Source of the DNA: Posidonia oceanica
Lineage: Eukaryota > Streptophyta > Magnoliopsida > Alismatales > Posidoniaceae
DNA length: 64,000 bases
Assembly: GCA_037176725.1 (NCBI GenBank)
Contig: JAZBRS010000035.1
Span: 51,718,001 to 51,782,000 of the forward strand
Direction of reading: 5' to 3'
In this document: piece after piece, positions 1 through 10,930 of the stretch
Layout: each line of letters begins with the position of its first letter
How positions within the stretch are numbered: position 1 is the first letter of the stretch
Notes under the pieces: model-generated
The model's database searches: none
The model's input: the letters and a program-made list of their open reading frames with translations, nothing else
Told to the model about the DNA's origin: nothing
Translations under genes and position numbers: made by a program

Positions 1-262
1 CGCACTGCAAGTGTGCAACAAGCAAAGGGGAAGCAAAATGAGGGTGGAAAACTATGCAAAACCACACAATGCAAGTGTGGAAACAAGCAAAGGGGAAAGA
101 AAACAGAAGCGATAAACCAAGTAAAGCCACGCGATGCAAGTGTGAAACAAGCAAAGGGGAAAGAAAACAAGGACTGAAAACCATGTGATGCAAGTAAGAA
201 ACAAAACATCGAGTAAAACCACACAATGCAAGTGTGCAACAAGCAAAGGGGAAGCAAAACAG
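1..262 (-). repeat. Short-period tandem repeats near the 3' part of LTR F
   Basis: At least five irregular copies of a roughly 50-60 bp unit built around GCAAGTGTG, ACAAGCAAAGGGGA and AAACC. They occupy the same place in the LTR as the repeat arrays at 13640-13990 (E), 30260-30570 (B) and 44260-44690 (D), but the unit sequence differs, so this part of the LTR evolves quickly by repeat turnover. Confidence 0.7.
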
Positions 263-939
263 GGATTGAAAATCCTAATCTACATGCTCGAGAAAACAGA
301 TCACGAAAACGATGCATGCAGTGCAATTGGCAAGTGAATAAGTGATATGCAGTGGTTCAGATGGGCATAGCTAGAGGATCTGATGCCTGATCTGAAATAA
401 CTTTGGTTAGAATGAAAGATTATTCAACCAGGAAGACCAGGAAAGTTAAATCATGAAGATCCAACAGTCTGATCAAAAGTTATTCAGAAATCAAGCCAGA
501 TGGCTCGAGGGCCAGAAAATGTGGTTTAAACAGGGGTCTAAGTGCCAATTACCCCTATGTGTGTACAATGCAGGGTGTCCTACATGTAATGAGGCTAATA
601 GTGCTCAAAAATAGGCAAAGGTGCTATATGCAATGACTCAAGGATGCAAGGCATGCAAAAATGCAAATGCAGGGACCTAAGTGCAGTGTCATGAAAAATG
701 CATGCAAATGCAAATAAGTAAAGTCCTAAATGCATTTTGGACTAAAGTGTAATATGCAAAATATAAGGATCTAAAGGCAATGCTAGAAATGCTGTGAATG
801 CAATAATTGGACTTGTATGCAATTTGATTAAAGTTCAGGGCTTAAATGCAATGTGGGGGAAAATGCAATATAGTTCTAAAAATGGATTTAATGAAATGCA
901 ATGCAGGAAGGACCTAAATGTAATAAAACTAAAATGCTA

Positions 940-1260
940 GATTAAATGCTAATGTAATAAAGTTTTAACAATGAATTAAATGAAATTTAAAAACAGAACA
1001 TGACTTACTTGTAATAAAAATAAACTAACAGATTAAAAGCTAATGCAATAAAGTTTTAACAATGAATTAAATGAAATTTAAAACAGAACATGACTTACTT
1101 GAAATAAAAATAAACTAACAGATTAAAAGCTAATACAATAAAGTTTTAACAATGAATTAAATGAAATTTAAAACAGAACAGGACTTACTTGTAATAAAAA
1201 TAAACTAACAGATTAAAAGCTAATGCAATAAAGTTTTAACTATGAATTAAATGAAATGCA
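940..1260. repeat. 89-bp tandem repeat, about 3.5 copies
   Basis: The motif GATTAAAAGCTAATGCAATA recurs at about 1031, 1120 and 1209, a spacing of 89 bp, with TTTTAACAATGAATTAAATG between. It lies in the AT-rich 'TGCATT' block of LTR F and looks like a local expansion of the degenerate periodicity present in all LTRs of this family. Confidence 0.85.
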
Positions 1261-2467
1261 AACAAACCAGGACCTACATGCAATAAAAGTAACTTGCTGG
1301 GTTTTATTTTAATGCAACCTAATCTAAACTAAGTTAACTCATTTAAATAAAATGAAAACGAAAGCAAAAAAATAAAGGAACAATGCCACTTACCTGGTGC
1401 GAAGGAACTGCCGGCGAGGGTGGTTGCTAGCGAGCTTGAGGCGCGGCTGGGCCTCGACGGCGGTAGGGGAGGCGAGAGGATGGCCTGGCGGAGGTGTGGC
1501 GGCAAAGAGGGGGGCAATTCCGACATGGTGGGGGCGCTAGCGGCTCGCCGGAGCTGGGTCAAATATCGTCGGAGTCGGAGAAGGAAGCAAAACCAGAGGT
1601 CGGGCGAGGGCTTTGAGCCCAGGGGAAGGATCTAGAAGCGAGAGCGGAACGTCCCAAAGGTGAGGGGAGGTCCGCCTGGCCGTGACGACGCCTGGAGGGC
1701 TCTGACGACGTCGATGGGTTGCGGCGGAGAAAATCAGGTTTGTGGCGGTGCTGGGTGCAGCGACGGGAGGCTTGAGGCGTTGGGCTCGGTCGGTGGAGGT
1801 ACGGAGGAGGTTCGAGAGGTGGTGGATTGGCCGCTCTCCCCCTCTGTGCCAGAGTTGGATAAGTGAGTGTCTCTGTTTTTTTTTGGCTTCTTCTCCACTC
1901 TATTGCTCTCACAGAGGTCTGGGCTTGCAGGTTGACTCGTGGAGGGTTCCTGGAGGTGGAGAACGATGGAGGAATTGTCGTGGACGCAAGGGAGAGGAGC
2001 AGGCAGGAAGAAGAAGGAGGCAGTCGGTTAGAGAAGAATTATTCTTTTCTCTCTCCTAGGTTATTCTTTTCTTCTTTTTTTTGGGTGTTTCAGTTGCTGT
2101 TGGGTTTCTTCTCCTCTTGGGTTGCTCCTGTGTGTCGTGAGGTGAGTGTGTGAGCAATGTGGGTGTGGCTGCAGTGAGAGGGAAGAAGTGGGTTCTCCTG
2201 TGTGTTTTTTCTTTTGTCTGTCCTCCTTCTTGCAGTTGTGTCCCTCTGTGATGTTCGTCATCCTTTGCAGTTGCTGTAGTGGGGTTGGTTTTGAAGAGAA
2301 GGCCGAGTGGGAGGTTGCAGTGAGTGGGGAGAAGTTGCAATTGCTGGACGAAGAAGGAGAAGAGGTTTGTGTGTTGTGTCCGGGTTGCAAAATGGTGTTC
2401 TGTGAATGTGTGTGATGGTTGCAGTTTATGGTAGTGTCGTGAAGTGGTGAAGGAGATTCCTATTCGT

Positions 2468-2486
2468 GGGGGGGGGGGGGGGGGGG
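2468..2486. repeat. Homopolymer run of 19 G
   Basis: Nineteen consecutive G residues on the plus strand in the purine-rich block of LTR F. The length may be uncertain if the assembly comes from error-prone reads. Confidence 0.9.
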
Positions 2487-2619
2487 CAGTGGCAGTTGGA
2501 GGAAGAAGGAGAAGAGAAGGAGTCGTGGGAAGGAGGGAAAATCGTTGGTGTGAGGAAAAGCAGAAGAAAAGAAGAGGAAGAAGAGAAGAAAAATAAAGAA
2601 AAGAAGAAGAGAGGAAGGA

Positions 2620-2985
2620 GGGAGTGTGGGCTGCACGAGAGAGAAAAAAAATAGAAAAAAGAAAGGGAAGAAGAAGGGAGAAGTGGGCTGGGCCGTGAGG
2701 GGAGAAATGAGAGAAAAAGAAAAGGGAAAAAGAAAGAAAGAAAGAATGAAGGAAAGGGGAAAAAGAAAAGGGAAGAATTATGGTTTTTTTTAAAAAAAGG
2801 AGATTAAAAATGGGAGTGGATTAGGGTTTTGGTTCAAAATGTGAATTGGGCCTAGGGTTTAGATAGAATGGACCTAGGGTTTGGGGTTTTGGGTTTAGGT
2901 GGGATTCCTAGGGTTTTCTAGGGTTTTATGGGAGAGTTTAGGGTTTTGGGTTACTAGGGTTTTCTAGGGTTTTGTGGGAGAGTTT
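2620..2985 (-). promoter_or_regulatory. Telo-box and site II motif cluster in LTR F
   Basis: The plus strand shows about eight TAGGGTTT motifs (telo-box on the minus strand, AAACCCTA) between about 2820 and 2975, and TGGGCT/TGGGCC (site II) near 2627, 2689, 2693 and 2847. In LTR orientation the telo-boxes come first and site II motifs follow, the same order as in E. Confidence 0.55.
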
Positions 2986-3787
2986 GATCTTGGTTTTAAA
3001 TGTGAGGCTTTGGGTAAGTTTTAATCCACTAGAGAAGAGCCATTAATGCAGGGGTCAAAATGGAGTGTCTACAGCAGTAAATAGGCGGAAAACTTATGGC
3101 CCAAAATGGCCCAACAACCAAGCATAGCCTAATCGGGCAACCAGAAAAACCAACTAGTCATGTTGCCTAATGCCAAGCAACCGACTTGGCCTCAAGCAGT
3201 AGCCAGGGACTCACCCCAGCAACTCACTGCACTGCCACGAGCATTCGACCTGTGGAGGAGCATGCCCGTCACGGCATCTCACACTAGAGACGTCTTAAAA
3301 GCAATCCCCACCTGGGACCCCAAACTGGGCGAGTTGTCCGTAATCAGGACAGCCACAGGGCACGCCAATCGGGCGACCTCAACACTGTGCGCGGACCACC
3401 CACGGGCCCCACAACACCACAAAAAGCGAGTCCCGGTGCCCATAGCGACTACAGTATCATCCTCTGCTACGCTAGAGTATCATACCTCCCGAGTCCGCTG
3501 CCACGATACCACTAGGTACAGTCAGCACCTTGACCCCCAAAACCTCAGCCCAGGTGAAGTGTATGACACACCAGGAATGCCGTCGCATTCCCGGGTCCAG
3601 CCAACACGACCCCTAGGTTTCGGCCCACAAAAACCACGGCAAATCATTTTGCAAACACTTCCATGTTTTCCTAAAAAATCTCTTTGAAAACATTTCCCTA
3701 AATTACCAAAAATAGCATCTAAAAACTCTGAATAAGCCACAACACATTCACATGTATAAGCAAGATTAAAAACAATCAAAGCTTTAA

Positions 3788-4645
3788 TCAAACACACCGC
3801 TCTAAATGGGGTCTGAGAAAAATCTCAGGCCCTGATTCGGAATGTCGGTCAAAAACAGCGCGTTGTTTAAGGGATTGACAGAAAAACATCCCGTTTACGT
3901 TTAAAACCAAAACACCCTCCACAAGCCACCAAAAATAGCATATAATATACCAAAACGACCAGAATTTAATAAGGAACGTAGTCACAGAAGAATCATACCT
4001 TTTCAAGATCCATAGCTCACAAAAAATATAAAACACCACAGCTTTGATTCGTAGTGTTGGCCAAAAACAGTGCGCTGGATCAAGGACTGCCAGAAAAATA
4101 CCTCTTTTGCTTTTAATACCAAAACTCCTTCTACAAGCCACCAAAAATAGTATATAATATACCAAAATGACTGGAAATCAATAAGGAATGCAACCACAAA
4201 AGAATCATGCCGTTTCAAGATTCATAGCTCACAGAAAATACAAAATACCACAGTCCTGATTCGGAGCACCCGCCAAAAACAGCGTGTTGGATCATGGACT
4301 GCCAGAAAAATACCCCTTTCACTTTTAAAAACAAAACTCCCTGTACAAGCCACCAAAAATAGCATATAATATACCAAAACGATCAAAAATTAATAAGGAA
4401 TGCAACTACATATGAATCATACCTTTCCAAGATTCATATCTCATAGAAAATATAAAACACCACAGTCCTGATTCAGAGCGCTGCCAGAAAGGGAGCGCCG
4501 GATCAGGGACTGTTAGAAAAATATCCCTTTTACTTTTAAAACCAAAACTCTCTGCACAAGCCACCAAAAATAGCATATAATATACCAAAACGACAGGAAA
4601 TTAATAAGGAATGCAACCATACATGCATTATGGCATTCCAAAGCA
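3788..4645. repeat. 211-bp tandem repeat, about four copies
   Basis: The marker ACAAGCCACCAAAAATAG occurs at about 3922, 4133, 4347 and 4556, spacing 209-214 bp. Each unit also carries a form of TAATATACCAAAACGA and of AAAACAGCGCGTTGGATC. It lies within the Tekay-like LTR and has a satellite-like period. Confidence 0.9.
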
Positions 4646-5295
4646 TACAACTCAAGAAAATACCAGAAGACCACATTTTAAGCTATAAGCCAACTCAAGT
4701 CGATAAATTCGACTAAAAATCATATAAATCACTAAAAATTACCAAATCAATTCCATGACATTCAATACATGCCAAGGAGTACTTGCATATCAATTTCAAA
4801 CAATTTAGAGGGAGAGGGCGAGATGTGTACTTATTGGCCGGGGCACCCACAGCCAATTTTGACGATCTCACGCAACTCCGCCGATCTGCTGCCGCACCAA
4901 GCTCCACACACCGCCCACGAGCTCGCCCCGCCACCAGGAGGAAGTCTGGAGCTCACCACCGTACGATTGGAGGAGGAGGAGGCCGGCGATCGCCGCCACT
5001 GTGCACACAACAACCAACGGAGGAGGAGGAAAAAGAAGGGGTGGAAGGGGAAGGAAGGAGGAGGAGGAGAGGAGGAGGAGGAAAAGTGGAGGTGGAGATG
5101 GGGAGGAAGGAGGAAGTGTTGCCGGCCCGGGCTAGGGCACAGCGAGGGGGAGGATGGGAGGGGAGAAGGAGGAGGGAATGCATGTGAAAGAGGGGGGGAG
5201 GGGAAATGAGTGGAGGGGAGGGGGAGAGAGACAGAGGGAATGGGGAGAAAGAGAGAGAGAGAGATGGAGAAAAAAGCAGAGAATAGGGACCAAAC

Positions 5296-5435
5296 CACCA
5301 CCTGGTCCCACCAGCCACCACAAGTGGGGCCCACGACAAACCACAGGTGGGACCCACACAAACACTAGTGGGGCCCATAGCAAACCACAAGTGGGGCCCA
5401 CTAACAATCACAAGTGGGGCCCACGAGGTCAATAA
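5296..5435 (-). promoter_or_regulatory. Array of palindromic TCP-type sites
   Basis: Five near-perfect copies of GTGGGNCCCAC/T occur between 5318 and 5432 at a spacing of roughly 28-31 bp, flanked by CACAA and AAAC spacers, plus a TGGTCCCACC near 5305. GTGGGNCC and GTGGNCCC are binding consensus sequences of class I and class II TCP factors (family knowledge). The array lies 70-200 bp inside the LTR start, where U3 enhancers are expected. Confidence 0.6.
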
Positions 5436-5504
5436 CACCTGTCCACAAATACAAGAATTCATTAAATTGTGTAATTACAAGGGAATGAATTCCCAGGTGT
5501 TACA

Positions 5505-6466
5505 GAGGAAGTCCAGAAGGAGTCGATAAGATTGTGGACCTGGTGGAGGGGGATGGAGCAAGGGACGACCCACTGGATAAGGCGAAGGAAGTCTTGGAGG
5601 AGGCAGTAGAGGTCATAGAGGAGGACGAAGGAGAAGGCAGGGCTAGCGTGGGCCATGGCGATGTAGAGGGGCAAGGCGGGCATGGGAGTCAACGTCATCT
5701 CCTAGAGTTTGGGGCTGGTCTAATGGGGGTTTAGGGGAGGAGGAGGAGTCCAGCGATGGGCAGCGAACGGAGGTGGAGCAAAACATCTCAGACCAAGGGA
5801 GGTTGGTGGAATTGGGGTTTAGGGGAGAGTAGGGGATGACCTCCATTGGTGGAGAATAGGGTTCGTTAGAATGATGAGAAAAAGAACAATGTTTAAGGAG
5901 AAGAAGAGCAACGGAGTGGTGGGTGAGGGGTGGGAACTACGGAGAAGAAGCTCGCTAGTGAAGAAGAGGAAGAAGAAAAGCGGCGGAGTGGTGGGTGAGG
6001 GGTGGGAACAGTGGAGAAGAAGTTGCCTAAGAAGAAGAGGAAGAAGAAGAGAAGCAGAGTGGGTCTTGTGGAGTTCTCAGGGTTTGTGGGTATTTTTTGT
6101 AATATTACGATTTCAATGAGGACAATATGGGAAATAGATGGTAAAAGATCCTAGCATTTTTAAAAAAGCTGTCTCCCATAGCTTTTTATTTTTAGTGTTT
6201 TTTATGAGTTTTACACAACAAAAAAGATGACGTTTTTTAATAAGCTGGCATTTTGTGTGTGTTTTGTTCAGCTTTTCCTCCCATAAGTGATTATTTCCAA
6301 TAAGCTACAGCCAATAATCATTACCAAACGCTACCTAAGACTTATCAAACACAAAAAGAAGGCATTCACTGAGGAGGTAAGTCTAAAATTGTGAATGCAT
6401 GCAAAGTAAACTAAAGAGGTGCAGTAGGAAGTCTTGCGCAACCATTAATAATGCCTATAATTTCCA
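5505..6466. other. Unassigned DNA between elements
   Basis: I recognise no gene or element here. The stretch 5510-5870 is GC- and purine-rich. 5912-6055 holds a 72-bp tandem duplication with GGAGTGGTGGGTGAGGGGTG in each copy. 6100-6345 is AT-rich and ends in ATTACCAAACGCTACCTAA, which resembles the end of a small hAT element, but I cannot find a matching opposite end. Open frames here are short and compositionally biased. Confidence 0.4.
5912..6055. repeat. 72-bp tandem duplication
   Basis: Two adjacent copies, each starting at CGGAGTGGTGGGTGAGGGGT (about 5912 and 5984), followed by GGAGAAGAAG and a GAAGAAGAGGAAGAAGA tail. Confidence 0.85.
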
Positions 6467-6474
6467 GTTTGGAT

Positions 6475-7047
6475 TAGTGGTGTTAATTTTTAACCAGTCT
6501 CGAGAATCTGACATGTTTATCTGATATTTAAATGGGTTAAGCTTGGGCTTAAATTAATTCAGATTGAAAATAGGTCAACCTTTTTGATCTATTTAATAAA
6601 TCAGTGAATTCGAGTTCAACACAGGTAATCCTGAATGATTCGCCAACCTGTATAAGAAATTAAATATATCCTACTTTAATTTAAAATTGTTAAGATATGT
6701 AGTCGTAAAGTTTGACTTGTATTTAACATATATATTACTATGTATTTGCTTGTTATTCACTTGTGTCTTGTGATTAATTATTTAAATATTTATTTATTAT
6801 TATTATTAATATTCAATGTTAGATAAGATTAAACAGGTTTACATGTGAAACAAGTTAAGTTGACCAATCAAACACTTAAACAGATTAAACGAGTCATGTC
6901 GAGAAAATCCATTTATAAATAAATTGAATTAAGGTTGGATTTTTCAATGCATTTAATAAACAAGTTGAATTTGGATTTGGTGTAAATGAGTGGAGTTGAA
7001 TTCAGGTTTACCTGAACTTGACTAATTAACCCATTTTGTCACCCTTA
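6475..7047. mobile_element. Non-autonomous hAT-type element (MITE-like), 573 bp
   Basis: The left end TAGTGGTG (6475) and right end CACCCTTA (7040-7047) form imperfect terminal inverted repeats. Identical 8-bp direct repeats GTTTGGAT flank the element (6467-6474 and 7048-7055). Eight-base duplications with short ends of this kind are typical of hAT elements (family knowledge). The interior is AT-rich with no open frame, so it would depend on a transposase elsewhere. Confidence 0.75.
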
Positions 7048-7259
7048 GTTTGGATCGAGTGGTTGAATTGCTCTGAAGATAACATCACATCTCATTTCCC
7101 ATATTTTCCAAAAGCTAAAGAGAAGCTTGACATAGAGCTTATGTGGACTATGCTGCAAGAAGGATTGGAGCTAGTGTTGTAGTAGATTAAAGTTGTTTGC
7201 TCGAATCTTGGAGTCATTCAGGGATATTGAAGATTATAACTCGATGATAATCAAAGCCT

Positions 7260-9902
7260 TGTTAGGAAATGGTCAATTAAGACCAAAAATGGTAATAGGA
7301 AATGAGACGTTTCTCGCTAAAAGTAAGGAAACGTTTTTCTGGAATTAAGGTGGTCAATGAAGACCACGTACATTATAGGAAAGGGAGAAAATTTCTCCCT
7401 CAAATCATGGAGGCAGTTATAGACAGAGGTAATACAAGGAGATTCTTGCCTCCTTTATATAAGAAGCACATTGGGATGTTTTCTATAAGAAGAAGAAAAG
7501 ATCATCCTGAAAATCTCATATTTGGGGCGTATATAAGATTCTTGCCTCTTCTATATAAGAAGCACATTGGGATATAAGCCTCCACGTTCTGTGTTGTGTG
7601 CAAGCTGCTGCCATTTTTCCTCGCAACTCCAGGGCAGTTGTCGGGAAGGCTTGAGAAGGAGAGACATAGTGAGGCGGTCGAGCATCAAGAGACTTCTTCT
7701 TCTCCTTCTTTCTTCTCCTTCCCCTGAGTTCTCTTCTCCTCCTTCTTTGAGTGTCAGAGAGAGAGTTTTAGAGAGTGGTGAGCTTGAGGAGAGCGATGAC
7801 CTTCTCCGGCCAAGTGCTTCTCGTGCTCAGCGGAGAACTTCGGTCGACACCAAGGAGGTTTCACCGCCGACGGACCTTCAACCACTGTGTGGTATGCTCA
7901 TGAAGGTGAGTGTAACTTCACAGAGCTTTGGGTTTCATTTTCCTCCCTCTTTTGGTGTTGATTGTTGGTGTGGTTTCATGCCGTGGGTGTTGTGGCGTGG
8001 GTTTTCTATGGGCTGGTGGTGGGGTGGACACCGGCCATCATCCAGGAAGAGGTGCGAGCTCAGGGGGAGGTTGAGCAAATGTTGCGGTGGCCGGTCGACG
8101 TTGAAGAACCCATTCACTGCAAGCATCCAAGAGGTGCACACCTGCCCCTTTACTCTTCAATTATGCTTGGAATTGGTAGAAATATGTTGTTTGGCATGTT
8201 TGTGATGATTGGTAGAAGTGACATGATTTTAGGGGATTTTAGGTGAATTTTATAGTAAATATTGCATGCGGCTGTTACTATTCACCTATTTGAGCTTTAT
8301 TGCTTTGGATTTTGATATCTTGAGCTACGATTATCGAAATGCTTTGATTCTTGTGCCATATTGTAGAGCACTTAGATACCTACGTTTCAGATATTTTTTT
8401 TGGAATTTATGGTTGCATGTGGTGAGACCAATTTGAGTTCCCATGCTAGATGATTTTTGGGTTCGCCGCATCTATCATATTTTTTATCTGAAATTTATTT
8501 TCTAGTGTGCGGGTTAGATGCACAGGGTTTCTGTGCAGTTTTTCGGGCACAATTGCCACCTGCTGAGCGCCATTGGGCGCCCCTGGGGCACCCAGCTGGT
8601 TCGGTTTGGCCTAACATTGGCTAGGCCGGATTCAGGAGAGTATACTTGGACTCTATTGATGTTTAAAATGTGGTTTTGGGTTTTATGAAGGTACTTGCAC
8701 AATAAAAATGATTTTTGAAATGATTTTGCAAAGTATTCAGAAAAGAAAATGCATGGGTTTTGTAAAAGCTTTTTGGAAAGAGTTTTCTGGCATTTTCTAT
8801 TTGTAGTGAACCAAGATGCCAAAGGGATGTGTCGGCGGGTCTTGGGGATGTGACGACATTCCTGGGTAGTCGGGCACGTAGCCTAGGTTGAGGTCCTGAG
8901 ACCAAGAGGCTATGGTAAGTGTTCGTCGGATCTTGGAGGTATGATAATCCTTGATTGTCGTTCATGAGGCCAAGGCTGAGGTCCACGGGTCGAGGTGCTG
9001 ATGGGACTTGGAGGTATGACACTCCATTTGCTCCGGGTGATGAAAGCCCAGGGTAATGATAGTACATAGTGGTGTTGTGGCAGCGGACCCAGAGGGTATG
9101 AGATATCTGAGTAGCTGGATGTGATTCCCTTGCTAGTACGGGTACTGAGACTGGTAGGTGCTAACTGAGTCTTAGGATTTGGAGCACTGAGTTTGGGGCG
9201 TTAGAGGATGCCACCCTATGTACACTGTCAAATGTGATGATAAATGAGGCTTGTTGGCCGGAGCGGTCGCTCTCCCACACGGGGTAGGCTACCGTGGCAC
9301 TGCAGTTGAGAGAAGCTAGAGTCTTCAGCAACTGCTTGTGGCTAGGTGTCGTCTGCTTGGTCCCGAGTGACGACACAGACTGTTTGTGTGTGCTTGTGGC
9401 CGTGCCTGTGGGGCGTAGGTCCTGCGCTAGTGGAGCGCTGTGATTTTGCTGAGCAGTGTCTCAGGGTTGGCTTTTGGTTTTAGCGTTTGCTGTGCTATGT
9501 GGGTTTCCTAAATGCAATTGAGGGCATTCAGGCACAGTTGGCCGTCTGGTCCACACCAGGAGTGTGAGGGACTAGATTGTCTAGTTTTTGGGCTTAATTT
9601 GGCAAGAGTGGCCATTTCAAGTGTGCATAATGGTTTTAAAAAGAGCCTGCATATGGTTTTGAAAGGAAAAGAGAAAAGATGATTTCAAAAGCATGTTTTT
9701 AGTGGTTTGCTTTGTGGACAATGATGTATGTCCTACTGTGGCATCTAGGAGAGATGCCTGTGTTTGTTTGCTTGTGGCGTGGTTACGCCTGTTCCCTCGG
9801 TGGTGATTGCTGAGTTGTTGTGTGTGTGGGTAGGGTGTGTGCTGGGTGACCTTTCAGTGGTCACTCATGTGTGTTTTGTTTGGTGTTTTTCATGTGCAGG
9901 AG
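7260..9902 (+). mobile_element. LTR-like fragment, possibly chromoviral, interrupted by element E
   Basis: A plausible LTR start, TGTTAGGAAATGGTCAATTA, lies at 7260. It is followed by two TATA-containing repeats, a GC-rich transcribed-looking block (7600-8150), and a long segment (8800-9400) containing GTGGTGTTGTGGCAGCGGAC, which resembles the Tekay-like fragment at 3074-5504. It is truncated where element E begins. No gag or pol coding is present. Short frames such as 7567-8205 have no recognisable domain. Confidence 0.4.
7440..7574 (+). promoter_or_regulatory. Duplicated TATA region
   Basis: Two direct copies, at about 7440 and 7538, each contain GATTCTTGCCTC, TATATAAGAAGCAC and ATTGGGAT. 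Each holds a good TATA box (TATATAA), and they are 98 bp apart, so the LTR-like fragment appears to carry two core promoters. Confidence 0.55.
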
Positions 9903-9984
9903 TGTAGACACCCAATTTTGACATGCTCAATTGGTGGTTCTCTCTTAAACCCATAACCTAACCCAAAATAGCACCCATTTTCAA

Positions 9985-10335
9985 ACCCAAAACCACATCC
10001 AAACCCTAGGTTAAACCCTAGGTTAGCACATCGAAACCCTAGGTTAAACCTAAGGTTAGCACACTTAAAACCCTAGAAAAACTCTAGGTTTGCACTCATC
10101 TAAACCCTAGGTCAAACCCTAGGTTAGCACTCCTAAACCCTAGCTTAAACTCTAGGTTTGCACTCACTTTAAACCCTAGAAAAATTCTAGGTTAGCACAC
10201 ACCAAACCCTAGGTCAAACTCTAGGTTTGCACTTTTAAATCCTAGGTTAAACCCTAGGTTAGCACTCCTAAACCCTAGGTTAGACCCTAGGTTAGCACAC
10301 CTAAACCCTAGCTTAAACCCTAGGTTCGCAACCCA
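9985..10335 (+). promoter_or_regulatory. Telo-box array
   Basis: About fifteen copies of AAACCCTAG or close variants, mostly as AAACCCTAGGTTAGCAC with units of about 20-35 bp. The plant telo-box (AAACCCTA) is a cis-element of ribosomal-protein and cell-cycle gene promoters (established knowledge). The spacing and the palindromic CCTAGG core are unlike true telomeric CCCTAAA repeats. Confidence 0.6.
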
Positions 10336-10930
10336 TGCAAGCTCAAGCCTTTCTCCTTCTTTCTTTTCTTCTTTCTTTCCCTTCTCTTTTTTCTTCCTTT
10401 TTTTCCTTCTCCTCTTCTTTCTTTTTTCCATTCTTTTTCCTAAGCCCAACCCACTCTCTTTCTCCCCTTCTTTTTTCTCCTTTTCCACCCATCTTCCAAG
10501 CCCAGCCCACTCACTCCCCCCTTTCTTTCTTTCTTTCTTTCTTTCTTTCCTTCCTTCTTTCTTTCTTTCCTTCTTTCTTTCTTTCTTCCTCTCTTTCTTT
10601 ATTTCATTTTTCTTCTTTCTCCTCCTAAGCCCAGCCCATCACTTCTTCTCCTCTTCCTTTTATTTGTTTTCCCTTCTTCCTCCTAAGCCCGGCCCACTGC
10701 CCTCTCCTCCCTTTTTTTTTCTTTCTTTCTTTTTTCCTTCCTTTCTTTCTCCCTTCCCTTCCTCCCTTCTTCCTTTTCTTTCCTTTCCTTTTATTTTTTC
10801 ACTCTCTTCTCGGGCCCAGCCCAACTCCTTCCTCCTCTTCTTTCTTACTTTTTTTCTTTTCTTTATTTCTCCTCTTGGGCTTGGCCTGTTGCCTCCTCCC
10901 TTCTTCTCTTTTTCTTTTCCTTCTCCTGCC
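10336..10930 (+). promoter_or_regulatory. Pyrimidine tract with site II motifs
   Basis: Almost pure C/T sequence, including a (CTTT)n microsatellite at 10518-10600, is interrupted by repeated AAGCCCAGCCCACT-like phrases near 10442, 10498, 10627, 10685 and 10814. AGCCCA and GGCCCA are the reverse complement of site II (TGGGCY), so about eight site II motifs occur within 400 bp. Confidence 0.55.

Larger units (their letters stand above)
1..3073 (-). mobile_element. Element F: minus-strand LTR of the B/E Tat-Ogre-like family, truncated by window start
   Basis: On the minus strand the LTR starts at 3073 with TGTAGACACTCCATTTTGAC, close to the start of element E's LTR (TGTAGACACCCAATTTTGAC). Further in, it has the same block order as the other family members: AGGGTTT-rich stretch, purine-rich (CT on the minus strand) stretch, GC-rich block near 1400-1850, AT-rich 'ATTTAGGTCC' block, and a segment at 340-560 that is the reverse complement of E's 13380-13560. 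The 3' part of the LTR, the PBS and any internal region lie left of the window. The five bases after the LTR (GCAGT, 3074-3078) would be its target duplication. No coding sequence is supported; the short GC-rich reading frames at 1329-2390 are not conserved between LTR copies. Confidence 0.8.
3074..5504 (-). mobile_element. Tekay/Del-like LTR fragment (minus strand), interrupted by element F
   Basis: On the minus strand it begins at 5504 with TGTAACACCTGGGAATTCAT, a start typical of Tekay/Del chromovirus LTRs (family knowledge). It runs through a promoter-like segment with TCP sites, a GC-rich block, an AT-rich repeat array and a segment containing GTGGCAGCGGACTCGG, which resembles 9074-9094 of the fragment at 7260-9902. 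Its other end is cut by element F. The 175-residue open frame at 3160-3687 has no recognisable domain and lies inside this non-coding LTR. Assignment to Tekay is by structure only. Confidence 0.5.

Noticed and set aside
1329..2415. Several overlapping frames suggesting a GC-rich gene
   Set aside because: They coincide with the GC-rich and purine-rich blocks of a minus-strand LTR and have no domain or conserved frame.
3160..3687. 175-residue frame
   Set aside because: Lies in an LTR fragment; no recognised domain; composition matches the non-coding surroundings.
6100..6345. A second small hAT element ending in ACCAAACGCTACC
   Set aside because: No matching left end or target duplication could be found.
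9985..10335. Interstitial telomere repeats
   Set aside because: CCCTA motifs are spaced 12-35 bp apart with GGTTAGCAC between and are shared by all LTRs of the family. True plant telomeric DNA would be uninterrupted 7-bp units.
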